This document shows positions 24,794 to 34,791 of a stretch of DNA of 64,000 nt, piece after piece. This stretch comes from Pseudomonas sp. IPO3778 (GTDB lineage: Bacteria; Pseudomonadota; Gammaproteobacteria; Pseudomonadales; Pseudomonadaceae): assembly GCF_013386825.1 (NCBI RefSeq), contig NZ_JACARC010000019.1, positions 40,573 through 104,572 of the forward strand, read 5' to 3'. The notes below the pieces were generated by a model. That model worked only from the letters and a program-made list of their open reading frames with translations. It made no database searches and was not told the origin of the DNA. A program made the translations under genes and the position numbers. Positions within the stretch are counted from its first letter, which is position 1, and each line of letters begins with the position of its first letter.

Positions 24794-25423
24794 ATGGCAG
24801 AACTCTGGTTGTTTTTAGTCGCGCTGGCGGTGGTGTACCTGTTGCCCGGCCCGGACATGATCCTGCTGCTGCAAACCGGCGCACGCCAGGGCAAGGCCAT
24901 GGCCCTGGCGACGGCAGCCGGTTTGGGGCTCGCGCGGGCCTGCCATGTGGCGCTGGCGGGGATGGGGCTGGCGACGTTGTTCAAGGTCGCGCCCTGGACC
25001 TTCGATGTGGTGCGCCTGGGCGGCGCGGCGTATCTGCTGTGGATCGGCGTGCAGTGCCTGCGCGCCAACCTGCTGCCCAACCTGAACGCCGAGGACGGTT
25101 CCGCACCGGCCCACGCCTGGCGGGGAGCCTTCCAACGCGGCCTGCTGACCAACTTGCTCAACCCCAAGGCGCTGCTGTTCTGCTCCGTGCTGCTGCCGCA
25201 ATTCATTGATCCCCACGGCGCATCGGTGACCGCGCAGTTCGCAATGCTGGGGGCGATTCTGGTGGCGGTCGGCCTGGCGTTCGACAGTTGCTATGGCTTG
25301 GCCGGCGCCAGAATCGGCCGCTGGCTGGAGCGAAGCCCGTCGGCCCAACGCCTTCAGCAATGGCTGTTTGGCAGCCTTTTGATCGGTTTTGCGATACGCC
25401 TCACCTTCGTACAACACGCCTGA
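24794..25423 (+). CDS. LysE/RhtB family amino acid exporter
   Basis: A 209-residue inner-membrane protein with about six helices. The family N-terminus is clear: LLPGPDMILLLQTGARQG, then a second conserved stretch GLGLARACHVALAGMGLA, and later LTNLLNPKALLFCSVLLPQF. It probably exports an amino acid or a homoserine-lactone-like compound; the substrate is not evident. ATG 24794 follows AAGGGGCAGG. It is divergent from the Lrp gene, which probably responds to the exported amino acid. Confidence 0.9.
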   Translation: MAELWLFLVALAVVYLLPGPDMILLLQTGARQGKAMALATAAGLGLARACHVALAGMGLATLFKVAPWTFDVVRLGGAAYLLWIGVQCLRANLLPNLNAEDGSAPAHAWRGAFQRGLLTNLLNPKALLFCSVLLPQFIDPHGASVTAQFAMLGAILVAVGLAFDSCYGLAGARIGRWLERSPSAQRLQQWLFGSLLIGFAIRLTFVQHA

Positions 25424-25502
25424 GCCTAACGACGTATCTGCCGTCATCTTTTGTATCAAAGACACGTGTAAGATACGCCGCACATAGCCAGGGATGCTCA
25501 CC

Positions 25503-28500
25503 ATGTTTGATTCGTTAAAAGCGACCAGCCGCCGTTTTTTCGGGGCCTTGATCTCAGTGGTGAGTGTTCTGTTCAGCGCCGTCCGATGGCTGGCCCGCAG
25601 CCTGTTCGGCCAGTGGCAACCGCCGCGCTGGCTGCAGGCCACAGGCAACGGCCTGGTGAATGTCGGCCACAAGGCCCGGGCGTATCCGCGCCAGGCGGCA
25701 GGTGGTGTCCTGGCCCTGGTGTTGCTGGTGGCCGCCGGCGTTTACGGCTGGCACTGGTATTCCCACCTGCCCCAGCCCCATACCGTGGGCTATTCGCTGC
25801 ACAAACCCAACCTGACGGATTACACCCAGCCACAGCCGGTTGTGGATAACTTGCAGGTGCGTTTCGCCGAATCCGTGGCACCGCTGGCCGCCATCGGCAA
25901 GCCGGTCACCGAAGGCATCACCGTCAAGCCCGCCATCGCCGGCACCTGGCGCTGGTCGGATGACCGCAGCCTGGTGTTCACCCCGGAAAAAGACTGGCCC
26001 GTCGACGCCCACTACACCCTCGACCTGGCCAAGAAGAACCTGTTGGCCGACGGCGTACTGCTCAGCCAATACAGCAGCCAATTCTCCACCCAGCCGTTCC
26101 GCGCCACCTTGGCGCAAAACGAGCTGTATCAAGATCCGAGCAACCCGACGCAGAAACAGCTGGTCGCGACCTTCCACTTTTCCCACCCGGTCGACGAAGA
26201 CAGCGTACGCAAGCGCGCCTCGGTTACCCTGGGTAAAGGTTTGGCCTACCGTGATGCGCAACTGCCCAACCGCCCGGAAATCACCTTCGACGAGCACAAG
26301 CTCAACGCCTTTGTGCGCTCCGCCGCCCTGGCCACGCCGCTGGAAAGCACCCCGGTCAGCGCCAAGCTCGATGAAGGCCTCAAGGCCCGCGACGGCGGCA
26401 ATGCCAGCCCTGCGCCATTGGTGGCCGAAGTCACCGTGCCCGGTCGCTATCGCCTGACCTTTACCGGCGCCGAAGTCAGTTTTGTCGACAACGAGCGCGG
26501 CGAGCCCGGGCCGGTGCTGATGTTCAGCAGTTCCAGCGCCGTGGCCGACGAGACCATCGCCACCAAGGTGCAGGCCTGGATGCTGCCGGAAAAAGCCCAG
26601 GACGACACCCGCCCCTGGAACCTGCAAGACATCGACGACAAGCTGCTGGCCAGCAGCACCAAGGTCAAACTGACCCACGTGCCGAGCGTCGAACCGCTGA
26701 ATACCCTGCACGCCTTCAAATTCAAGGCCCCGCCTGGCCGCGCCCTGTATGTGCGGGTACCGGCCAACCTGGAAGCCATCGGCGGCTACCTGGCGAAAAA
26801 TCCGACAGCTTCCCTGGTGAGCATGCCGGCCTATCCGCGCACGTTGCAGTTCCTGTCCGACGGCGCCCTGCTCAGCCTCACCGGCGAAAAACGCCTGGGC
26901 TTCATGGCCCGTGGCGTACCCGGTGCCCATGTGGAAATCGCCCGCCTGCTGCCCAACCAGTTGCAACATCTGGTGGACCAGAGCAGCGGCAGCTTTGCCC
27001 GACCGAATTTTGCCAATGACTACTTTGACCGGATGGTGGAGCGTCAGAGCCTGGACATTCCGTTGTCGGCTGGCGACCCGTCCAAAACTGTCTACGACAA
27101 CGTCGACCTGAGCAGCTACCTCACCGCCAACGGCGGTCGCCGGGGTATTTTCGTGCTCAAGCTGAGCCCGCAGGACGACCCGGCTGATCGCACCTTCGAG
27201 TACGAACGCAACACCACCAGCGACCTGCGTTTCATCGTGGTCACCGACCTGGGCATCATCGCCAAGCGCTCCAGCGATGGCAGCCACGACGTGTACGTAC
27301 AGTCCATCGGCAACGGCTCGCCGGTGTCCGACGCCCAGGTCGACATCATCGGCCGCAACGGTCTGCCGGTGGCCAGCGGCCGTACCGACAGCGAAGGCCA
27401 CGCGCACTTTGCCAAGCTGGATGAACTGCGCCGTGAGAAAACCCCGCTGATGTATGTGGTCAGTCGCGGCAACGACCAATCCTTCCTGCCGATTGCCCGT
27501 CAGTCCCAGCAGCTGGATTTGTCGCGCTTTGATGTCGGCGGCCTGGAAGAGGACGGTGCGATCAATCGTCTCAGCGCCTACCTGTTTACCGACCGTGGCC
27601 TGTACCGGCCCGGCGAGACCGCGCACCTGGGCATGATCGTGCGCAGCGGCGACTGGAAAGGCGCGCTGCAAGGCCTGCCGGTTGAGCTGCAAATCACCGA
27701 TCCACGTGGCCTGGAAGTGATTCGTCAGCCGTTGAAGCTGTCAGCCAGCGGCTTTGAAACCTTTGATTTCCCGAGCAGCGAAGTGGCGCCTTCCGGCGAT
27801 TACACCGCGACCCTGCAACTGATCGGCGAGAAGCAGCGACGTACTGACCTGGGCAGCGTCAGCTTCAAGGTCCGCGACTTTGAACCAGACCGCATGAAGG
27901 TCAGCCTGAGCCTGCACGACACGCCAGTGCTGGGCTGGATCCCGCCGGACCAGGTGGTGGCCAAGGTCACCGCCATGCACCTGTTCGGCGCTCCGGCGGC
28001 GGGCCGTCGTGTCACGGCCAAAATGTCCCTGAGCCCGACGCTCGCGGCCTTTGATCGCTACCCCGACTACCGCTTCCGCCTGAATGACTCGCTGGAGGAA
28101 GCCAGCTCCGAAGACCTCGCCGAAACCACCGTCGACGACAATGGCCAGGCCGTGCTGGACCTGAACCTGCAACGTTTCGCCAACAGCACCTACCGCCTGC
28201 AAGTGATGACCCAGGTGTACGAAGCCGAAGGCGGTCGCAACGTCGCCGCACAAAGCGCGTTACTGGTGTCGGCGGCGCCGTACCTGGTGGGTGTGAAGAG
28301 CCAGGACTCGCTGTCGTTTGTCGCCAAGGACGCGCCGCGCCAGGTGCAATGGCTGGCCGTGGCGCCAGACCTCACGCCAGTCGCCGTGGACGGCCTGACC
28401 AGTGAAGTAGTGGAACACCGCTACGTCTCGGTGCTGGTGAAGCAATCCAACGGCACCTACAAATACGAGTCGCGGATCAAGAACATCAGCCAGCCGGCCT

Positions 28501-31346
28501 CGCCGCTGGCGATGACCAAGGACGGCGCCAAGCAAACCCTGAACACCGGCACCCCGGGTGATTTCACCCTGCAACTCAAGGATGCCAACGGCAACCTGCT
28601 GAACCAGATCGACTACAGCGTCGCTGGCAAGGGCAACACCTCACGCTCCCTGGAACGCAACGCCGAACTGCAACTGCGCCTGGATAAACGCAGCTACGCC
28701 ACCGGTGATGAGATCGCTATCAGCATTCGCGCGCCGTACACCGGCGCCGGGTTGATCACCATCGAGCGGGACAAGGTCTACACCCAGCAGTGGTTCAAGG
28801 CCGACAGCACCAACAGCGTGCAACATATCCGCGTTCCTGCGGGGCTTGAGGGCAATGCCTACGTCAACGTGCAGTTCGTGCGGGACATCGGCTCGTCCGA
28901 GGTCTACATGAGCCCGCTGTCCTACGGCGTGGTGCCGTTCAGCATCAACCTTGATGCGCGGCGCATGGCGCTGAAAGTCGAAGGCCCGGCGAAGGTCGAG
29001 CCGGGGCAGACCGTCGACATCAAGGTCAACGCCGACCGCCCGGGCCGAGCAGTGGTCTACGCGGTGGACGAAGGCATCCTGCAAGTGGCGCGCTACCAGA
29101 CGCCGGACCCGTTGGGCTTCTTCTTCCAGAAGCGCGCACTGGAGGTCGGCACCAGTCAGATCCTTGACCTGATCCTGCCGGAATTCAGCCGCCTGCTCAG
29201 TGGGGCAGCGCCCGGTGGCGATACCGAAGGCGCCCTGGCCAACCACCTCAACCCGTTCAAGCGTAAACATCAGCCGCCTGTGGCCTGGTGGTCTGGCCTT
29301 GTCGATCTGCCGGCCGGTGAAACCGTGCTGCATTACCAGGTGCCGGACAGCTTCAACGGCAAGCTGCACCTGTTTGCGGTGGCCGTGGACAGCGACAGCG
29401 TAGGCGTCAGCGAGGCCAACACCGAGGTGCGTGGGCCGCTGGTGATCACCCCGAACGTGCCGGCTTTTGTCGCACCGGGGGATGTGTTCAGCGTTAGCGC
29501 GGGGGTGTTCAGCAACCTGGAAGCCGCAGCCGACGTAAAGTTTGAAGTACAGACCAGCGATGGCCTGCAGGTGCAAGGCGACAAGGCCAGCACCCTGGCC
29601 CTGCAACCGCGCAAGGAAGGCGTCGCCGAGTTCAAGATCAAGGTTGGGGAAACCCTCGGCTCGGCCGACTTGCGCTTCGTCGCGGTGTTGCCGGATGGCA
29701 AGCGGATCCAGGTGGCGGAAACCACGTCGATCCGGCCATTGAGCGAGCACCGGGTGGCCCTGAGCCTGGGCCGTTTCGACAGCGCCAGCAAAGAGCTGAA
29801 GCCGACCCGCGAGCTCTTCGGCCAGTTGCGCGACGTGCAACTGGGCGTCGCCGCTTCGCCGCTGGTCTGGGCCAACGGCCTCAAGCATTACCTGGATGAC
29901 TACGGCTACGCCTGCACCGAGCAATTGGTGTCCAAGGCCATGCCGGCGTTGATCTGGGGCGGCAATGCGCCGGAAGCCGAGCAAGCCTTCAGCGGCGCGG
30001 TGCGCATGCTGCGTCAGCGACAGAACCAGGCCGGTGGCTTCGGTTTGTGGGCGGCCAACCCGGACGTGGCGCCGTACGCCAGCCTGTACGCCACCGACTT
30101 CCTGATCGAAGCCAAAGAGCGCGGGCTGCCGGTACCGGAAGACCTGCTGCAACGCTCCAACGCGTACCTCACCGACCTGGCCAACGGCCCGAGCGAAGGC
30201 CTGTCGGAATTGCGCAACCGCGCCTACGCCAGTTACCTGTTGAGCCGTCAGGGGATTCTGGTGAGCGGCGCCTTGAGCGATATCCGCGAGCGCTACGAAA
30301 GCTACTTCAAAGACACCTGGCAGAACGACATTGGCGCCGCGTACCTGGCCGCCAGCTACAAGTTGCTCAAGCAGGATCGTCAGGCCGATGCGGTGTTCCG
30401 CAAAGTCCCATGGCTTTCGCTTGTGGATAAGTGGACCAGCGACGGCCTGTATTACGACCCGCTGGTGCACGACGCCGAGCACCTGCATTTGCTCGCGCGG
30501 CACTTCCCGGAAATGCTCGACGACGTGCCGGCCAGCCTGCTGGATAAACTCGGCAAGCGCCTCAACGAGCAGCGCTACAACTCGCTGTCGGCGGCACTGT
30601 TGCTGCGGGCCCTGGACAACTATGGCCAGCGCGCCCAAAGCGACATGACCCTCAAGGCCACCGCGTGGCTCAGCGACAAGCAGCAACAGTTGTTGCAGAT
30701 GGCCGGCCAGCCGCCACGTGCCGCGGTGCCTGCCGGTACGCGAAAACTGCAGATGGAAAAATCCGACGGCCCGGCGGCGTTCTACATGCTGAGCGAAGCC
30801 GGCTATGACAAGGGCGCCAACCTCAAGCCGATCAACAACGGCCTGGAAATCATCCACGAATACCTCGACCTCAAGGGCAACCCGGTCAGCAAGGTCGCGG
30901 TAGGCGATGAATTCCTGGTGCGCCTGCGCCTGCGGGCCACTGACCGTGATCAGGTGCAACAGGTGGCCGTGGTCGACCTGCTGCCGGGCGGCGTCGAGCC
31001 TGTGTATAACTTGCCGCCGGAGCCGGAAGCGGCCAGCAGCGAGGAAAGCGAAGGTGACGATCCGGAGTACGTTGAAACCAGCGAAGACACCGAGGAAGCC
31101 GACGCCTGGCAAGCGCCGATCGGCGAGACCGACCTGAGCAACTGGCAGCCGGACTATGTCGATGTGCGTGATGACCGAGTGGTGTTGTACGGCACCGCGC
31201 TGCGGGATGTAGGCACCTTCGTGTACCGCGTGCGCGCCACCAACGCCGGTACCTTCAATACGCCACCGGCCTACGCCGAGGGCATGTACGAAACCACCCT
31301 GCAAGGACGCGGCAAAGTAGGCCAGCTTGAAATTACCAAGCCTTAA
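25503..31346 (+). CDS. bacterial alpha-2-macroglobulin (YfhM-like)
   Basis: A 1947-residue periplasmic protein that traps proteases attacking the cell envelope. It is anchored by a membrane helix at about residues 65-87 (ALVLLVAAGVYGWHWY) rather than by the lipobox of E. coli YfhM. Repeated beta-sandwich (MG) domains lead to an A2M domain and the thioester motif GYACTEQ with Cys near 1471, inside an alpha/alpha toroid. An acidic segment rich in Glu/Asp (near 1840-1865) precedes the C-terminal domain. The length exceeds E. coli YfhM (1653). It overlaps pbpC by 20 bases, the usual partner for repair of damaged cell wall. The start at 25503 follows AGGGA. Confidence 0.92.
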   Translation: MFDSLKATSRRFFGALISVVSVLFSAVRWLARSLFGQWQPPRWLQATGNGLVNVGHKARAYPRQAAGGVLALVLLVAAGVYGWHWYSHLPQPHTVGYSLHKPNLTDYTQPQPVVDNLQVRFAESVAPLAAIGKPVTEGITVKPAIAGTWRWSDDRSLVFTPEKDWPVDAHYTLDLAKKNLLADGVLLSQYSSQFSTQPFRATLAQNELYQDPSNPTQKQLVATFHFSHPVDEDSVRKRASVTLGKGLAYRDAQLPNRPEITFDEHKLNAFVRSAALATPLESTPVSAKLDEGLKARDGGNASPAPLVAEVTVPGRYRLTFTGAEVSFVDNERGEPGPVLMFSSSSAVADETIATKVQAWMLPEKAQDDTRPWNLQDIDDKLLASSTKVKLTHVPSVEPLNTLHAFKFKAPPGRALYVRVPANLEAIGGYLAKNPTASLVSMPAYPRTLQFLSDGALLSLTGEKRLGFMARGVPGAHVEIARLLPNQLQHLVDQSSGSFARPNFANDYFDRMVERQSLDIPLSAGDPSKTVYDNVDLSSYLTANGGRRGIFVLKLSPQDDPADRTFEYERNTTSDLRFIVVTDLGIIAKRSSDGSHDVYVQSIGNGSPVSDAQVDIIGRNGLPVASGRTDSEGHAHFAKLDELRREKTPLMYVVSRGNDQSFLPIARQSQQLDLSRFDVGGLEEDGAINRLSAYLFTDRGLYRPGETAHLGMIVRSGDWKGALQGLPVELQITDPRGLEVIRQPLKLSASGFETFDFPSSEVAPSGDYTATLQLIGEKQRRTDLGSVSFKVRDFEPDRMKVSLSLHDTPVLGWIPPDQVVAKVTAMHLFGAPAAGRRVTAKMSLSPTLAAFDRYPDYRFRLNDSLEEASSEDLAETTVDDNGQAVLDLNLQRFANSTYRLQVMTQVYEAEGGRNVAAQSALLVSAAPYLVGVKSQDSLSFVAKDAPRQVQWLAVAPDLTPVAVDGLTSEVVEHRYVSVLVKQSNGTYKYESRIKNISQPASPLAMTKDGAKQTLNTGTPGDFTLQLKDANGNLLNQIDYSVAGKGNTSRSLERNAELQLRLDKRSYATGDEIAISIRAPYTGAGLITIERDKVYTQQWFKADSTNSVQHIRVPAGLEGNAYVNVQFVRDIGSSEVYMSPLSYGVVPFSINLDARRMALKVEGPAKVEPGQTVDIKVNADRPGRAVVYAVDEGILQVARYQTPDPLGFFFQKRALEVGTSQILDLILPEFSRLLSGAAPGGDTEGALANHLNPFKRKHQPPVAWWSGLVDLPAGETVLHYQVPDSFNGKLHLFAVAVDSDSVGVSEANTEVRGPLVITPNVPAFVAPGDVFSVSAGVFSNLEAAADVKFEVQTSDGLQVQGDKASTLALQPRKEGVAEFKIKVGETLGSADLRFVAVLPDGKRIQVAETTSIRPLSEHRVALSLGRFDSASKELKPTRELFGQLRDVQLGVAASPLVWANGLKHYLDDYGYACTEQLVSKAMPALIWGGNAPEAEQAFSGAVRMLRQRQNQAGGFGLWAANPDVAPYASLYATDFLIEAKERGLPVPEDLLQRSNAYLTDLANGPSEGLSELRNRAYASYLLSRQGILVSGALSDIRERYESYFKDTWQNDIGAAYLAASYKLLKQDRQADAVFRKVPWLSLVDKWTSDGLYYDPLVHDAEHLHLLARHFPEMLDDVPASLLDKLGKRLNEQRYNSLSAALLLRALDNYGQRAQSDMTLKATAWLSDKQQQLLQMAGQPPRAAVPAGTRKLQMEKSDGPAAFYMLSEAGYDKGANLKPINNGLEIIHEYLDLKGNPVSKVAVGDEFLVRLRLRATDRDQVQQVAVVDLLPGGVEPVYNLPPEPEAASSEESEGDDPEYVETSEDTEEADAWQAPIGETDLSNWQPDYVDVRDDRVVLYGTALRDVGTFVYRVRATNAGTFNTPPAYAEGMYETTLQGRGKVGQLEITKP

Positions 31347-33624
31347 ACGCCTGACGCCGCTGCTGGCAGCGGCGCTTATCCTGGCGGGGCTGCGGTTGTG
31401 GCCCCATGCACCGCTGGAACAGGCCGCCACCTCCTCAAGGGTGGTGCTGGCCGATGACGGTTCGCTGCTGCGCATGACCCTCGCGGCTGACGGGCAATAT
31501 CGCCTGTGGCTGCCGCTGGAGCGGATTTCTCCGTCACTGGTGGAGGCACTGCTGCTCAAGGAAGACCGCAATTTCTACTGGCACCCGGGGATCAATCCCC
31601 CGGCCTTGCTGCGGGCGGCCATGGCCACCTACAGCGGCGGCCAGCGCCAGGGCGGCTCGACGTTGAGCATGCAACTGGCCAGGCGCCTGTGGGATCTCAA
31701 CACCCGCCAGGTGCCCGGCAAGCTGGAGCAGATGGCCCTGGCGTTGTGGCTGGAGGCGCGTTACAGCAAGCACGACATCCTGGAGGCCTACCTCAACCTG
31801 GCGCCCATGGGCGGCAATATCGAAGGGGCCGAGGCGGCCAGCCGGATTTACTTTGGCAAGTCGGCGGCGCAATTGTCGTTGTCTGAAGCGCTGGCGCTGG
31901 CCGTGATTCCCCAGCAACCCGGTCGCCGCGCGCGCTTTGGGCCGTCACTGCAAACCGCCCGGCAACGGCTGATGGATGACTGGCGGGAAACTTATCCACA
32001 GGACCCGCGCAACGACAGTTTGCTCGACCTGCCCCTGGAAGCCCGCAACCGCCAGCAGATCCCGTTTCTGGCGCCGCACCTGAGCGAACAACTGCTGGCC
32101 TCGCAAACCGGCAACGAGCTGAACAGCACCCTCAACCCGCCGCTGCAACAATTGCTGGAACGCCTGATCACCGGCTTTATCGCCGAGCGCCGCAGCAGTG
32201 GCGTGGAAAACGCCACGGCGATCCTCGTCGACAGCCGCGACCAGAGCGTAAAGGCCCTGGTGGGCTCGGCGGATTACTTATACACAGCCATCCACGGCCA
32301 GGTCAACGGCGTGCTGTCGCGGCGCTCGCCGGGCTCCACCCTCAAGCCATTCCTGTATGGGCTGGCGCTGGACCAAGGGGTGATCCACCCCATGAGCATC
32401 CTCAAGGACATGCCGAGTAACTTCGGCTACTTCCAGCCGGAAAATTTCGACGGCAGTTTTGTCGGCCCGGTGACGGCCCGCGATGCGTTGATCCGTAGCC
32501 GCAATATCCCGGCGGTGTGGCTGGCCAGCCAGGTTCGCTCGCCGTCACTGTATGGACTGCTGCAACGCGCCGGTATCAAGGGCCTGCGCGGCGAGAGCCA
32601 TTACGGCTTGGCCCTGGCCTTGGGCGGCGGCGAGATGACGCCCGAAGAGCTGGCGCGGTTGTATGTGATGTTGGCCGGTGACGGGCATTTGCGTCCCCTG
32701 CGCTACTTGCAGGAGCAACCGCAAACCACCGGCGCCCAGCTGCTCACACCGCAGGCGGCGTTTATGGTGCGCGACATGCTGCGGCGTAACCCGCGCCCGG
32801 ACGGGCTGCCGGGCCGTCACTGGCGCACGGCCTGGAAGACCGGCACGTCATGGGGGTTTCACGATGCCTGGAGCGCCGGCCTGGTGGGCCCCTACGTGCT
32901 GGTGGTGTGGGTAGGTAACTTCGACGGTCGTCCGAATCCTGAGTTTATCGGCGCGAAAACCGCCGCACCGCTATTTTTCCGCATCGCCGACGCCCTGCCC
33001 CTGGCGTTGCCCAACGTGGTGATCAAACCCGACAAGCCGCCCGCCGGGTTGATCCGCATCGACGTCTGCGCCGCGTCCGGCGAGTTACCCAACCGCTGGT
33101 GCCCGCGCACCCGCAAGACCTGGTACATCCCCGGCGTGTCTCCGATTCGCGTGTCCAGCCTGCACCGCCCGGTGCTGATCGACACGCGCACCGGCAAAGC
33201 GGCGTGCCCGCCGTTCGACCCGCAGTACACCCGTGAAGAAGTCTTCGAATTCTGGCCCAGCGATGTGCAGCGGCTGTTCCGCGCCGCCGGGCTGCCACGC
33301 CGTACGCCACCGAATGTGCTGAAAAGCTGCCAACCCAATCGAATGGGCGACCAAAGTGAAGCGCCGCAGATCCGTTCGCCGCTGACCCAGGTCAGCTACC
33401 ACCTGCGCCTGTCCCAGCCACAGGAAAGCATTCCGCTGAACGCCAACGCGGCCAGTGATGCACTGACGCTGTACTGGTTCGCCGACCAGACCCTGATCGG
33501 CCAAGGCCCGCCGCAAACCACGTTGAACTGGCGGCCGGGTAAATCGGGGGAGTACCGGCTGCGGGTCACGGATGATCAGGGCCGCAGCGCCAGCCGGGGC
33601 TTAAAGGTGGAGTTCGTGCCCTGA
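31327..33624 (+). CDS. pbpC: penicillin-binding protein 1C
   Basis: A 765-residue bifunctional peptidoglycan synthase in the inner membrane. It has a short cytoplasmic N-terminus, one helix (LTPLLAAALILAGLRL), a glycosyltransferase domain (KEDRNFYWHPG with catalytic Glu, GGSTLSMQLARRL), a transpeptidase domain (SPGSTLKPF near 336, RSRN, KTGTS near 503) and a C-terminal BiPBP domain. The start is TTG at 31327, preceded by GTAGG at five bases; no in-frame ATG occurs before the glycosyltransferase domain. The 20-base overlap with the macroglobulin gene implies coupled translation. It abuts the convergent GIDE gene with no gap. Confidence 0.93.
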   Translation: MKLPSLKRLTPLLAAALILAGLRLWPHAPLEQAATSSRVVLADDGSLLRMTLAADGQYRLWLPLERISPSLVEALLLKEDRNFYWHPGINPPALLRAAMATYSGGQRQGGSTLSMQLARRLWDLNTRQVPGKLEQMALALWLEARYSKHDILEAYLNLAPMGGNIEGAEAASRIYFGKSAAQLSLSEALALAVIPQQPGRRARFGPSLQTARQRLMDDWRETYPQDPRNDSLLDLPLEARNRQQIPFLAPHLSEQLLASQTGNELNSTLNPPLQQLLERLITGFIAERRSSGVENATAILVDSRDQSVKALVGSADYLYTAIHGQVNGVLSRRSPGSTLKPFLYGLALDQGVIHPMSILKDMPSNFGYFQPENFDGSFVGPVTARDALIRSRNIPAVWLASQVRSPSLYGLLQRAGIKGLRGESHYGLALALGGGEMTPEELARLYVMLAGDGHLRPLRYLQEQPQTTGAQLLTPQAAFMVRDMLRRNPRPDGLPGRHWRTAWKTGTSWGFHDAWSAGLVGPYVLVVWVGNFDGRPNPEFIGAKTAAPLFFRIADALPLALPNVVIKPDKPPAGLIRIDVCAASGELPNRWCPRTRKTWYIPGVSPIRVSSLHRPVLIDTRTGKAACPPFDPQYTREEVFEFWPSDVQRLFRAAGLPRRTPPNVLKSCQPNRMGDQSEAPQIRSPLTQVSYHLRLSQPQESIPLNANAASDALTLYWFADQTLIGQGPPQTTLNWRPGKSGEYRLRVTDDQGRSASRGLKVEFVP

Positions 33625-34791
33625 TCAGGCGTCTTCGTCGCCGAAACTGGCGGTACCCGAGTCTTTTGCAAAATGCTTGTACGCCGCCCCGAGCTTGCGT
33701 TGCTCAAAGATCGAGAACACCAGGGTGCCCAGCAGGATCATCATCCACACCAGAAACACCTTCATGGTATCCACCTGGGCCACCACCAGCAGCAAGGTCA
33801 CCACGCCGCCAATCACCATGCCCAAGCCCATCCAGGCGCCGAGCACGCGGCCTACGGCCAGGCGCATGCCCTTGGGCAGCAACAGCCGCAGTGCGAGCAA
33901 CACCACAAACATCGACAGCAAGAACCCGAACGCGGCCATGAAGGGAATCACGAAGCCGTTGTCACGGTACAGCCAGGCCAGGAATCGATAGAACGGATTC
34001 AGGGTCGCCATTTGCTGGTAGGTGGCGGGGCCTGGCAAATGCAGCTGGGCAAAATGCTCCGGGGTCATGGCCATGATGCCGACACCGATCAACCCCACCA
34101 CCACCGCGTAGAAACCACCGGCGCGCCACAGCGGCGCCAGCACCCGGCGGGTTTCCACCTCCTTGGTCTCGGCCAGGCCGAACACCGCGTCACGCTGCCT
34201 GCCTTGGGCAATCACCGTCTTGCCCTCACGCTCGCAGGCGTCGCCAATCAGCATCACCTGCATATCCTGGGTGAGAAGAAGCTCGCCCTGGCGCCGGGAG
34301 CTGTTGATCAACTCATGTTCGTCAGGAGACTTCTTGCCGAACAGGTCGATGCCTTCGGCAATCACTGTCACTTCACCGGTGGCGTCCTGCAGGCGGAAGT
34401 CATTGCAGCGGGCCTCGGCAGACACCTGGCTCCAGCTCCAATCGCCGTCCTTGTCTTTGGTGCCTTCCTCAATGATCCACACGTAGCCGGCGCAGGGTTT
34501 GCCGTTGACCGGAGAGATCAGCGGCGTGTCGACGATCACCTTGCCGTTCACTTCCACCAGGCCCATGGCCAAAGAGCGTATCTGGCTGGTGGCCAGGCGC
34601 TGTTCGGTGCGATAGAAGTTGGGGCCAAAGCTGGCCAGCAGGCCGATCAGGATGCAGACGGGAAAAAACAGCGCCACCAGGATCGTCGGCGCGTAAACCA
34701 TCAGGCCGATGAAGCCGGCGAGAAAGACCAGTGCCACCAGGGTTTTCCACGCCGGCTTTTTCGCGACAACGCCCGCCTGAGTGGTTTTCAT
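33625..34791 (-). CDS. GIDE-domain membrane protein (MUL1-like, no RING)
   Basis: A 388-residue protein with two N-terminal helices (about 15-55), a soluble beta-rich domain (about 80-220) and at least three further helices toward the C-terminus. The soluble part has the pattern of the GIDE domain (G-K-x-I-V-D-T-P-L-x-S-P-V-N-G-K-x-C near 95, later VLLIGDA-like MLIGDACEREG). GIDE is the membrane-space domain of the mitochondrial ligase MUL1; the bacterial proteins lack RING and have no known enzymatic activity. It overlaps the LemA gene by four bases, a recurrent pair in bacteria. Function unknown. Confidence 0.8.
   Translation of the reverse strand: MKTTQAGVVAKKPAWKTLVALVFLAGFIGLMVYAPTILVALFFPVCILIGLLASFGPNFYRTEQRLATSQIRSLAMGLVEVNGKVIVDTPLISPVNGKPCAGYVWIIEEGTKDKDGDWSWSQVSAEARCNDFRLQDATGEVTVIAEGIDLFGKKSPDEHELINSSRRQGELLLTQDMQVMLIGDACEREGKTVIAQGRQRDAVFGLAETKEVETRRVLAPLWRAGGFYAVVVGLIGVGIMAMTPEHFAQLHLPGPATYQQMATLNPFYRFLAWLYRDNGFVIPFMAAFGFLLSMFVVLLALRLLLPKGMRLAVGRVLGAWMGLGMVIGGVVTLLLVVAQVDTMKVFLVWMMILLGTLVFSIFEQRKLGAAYKHFAKDSGTASFGDEDA

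Noticed and set aside
28641..31571. Open frame of 976 codons opposite the macroglobulin gene
   Set aside because: It runs across the end of the macroglobulin and start of pbpC; shadow produced by high GC at third positions.
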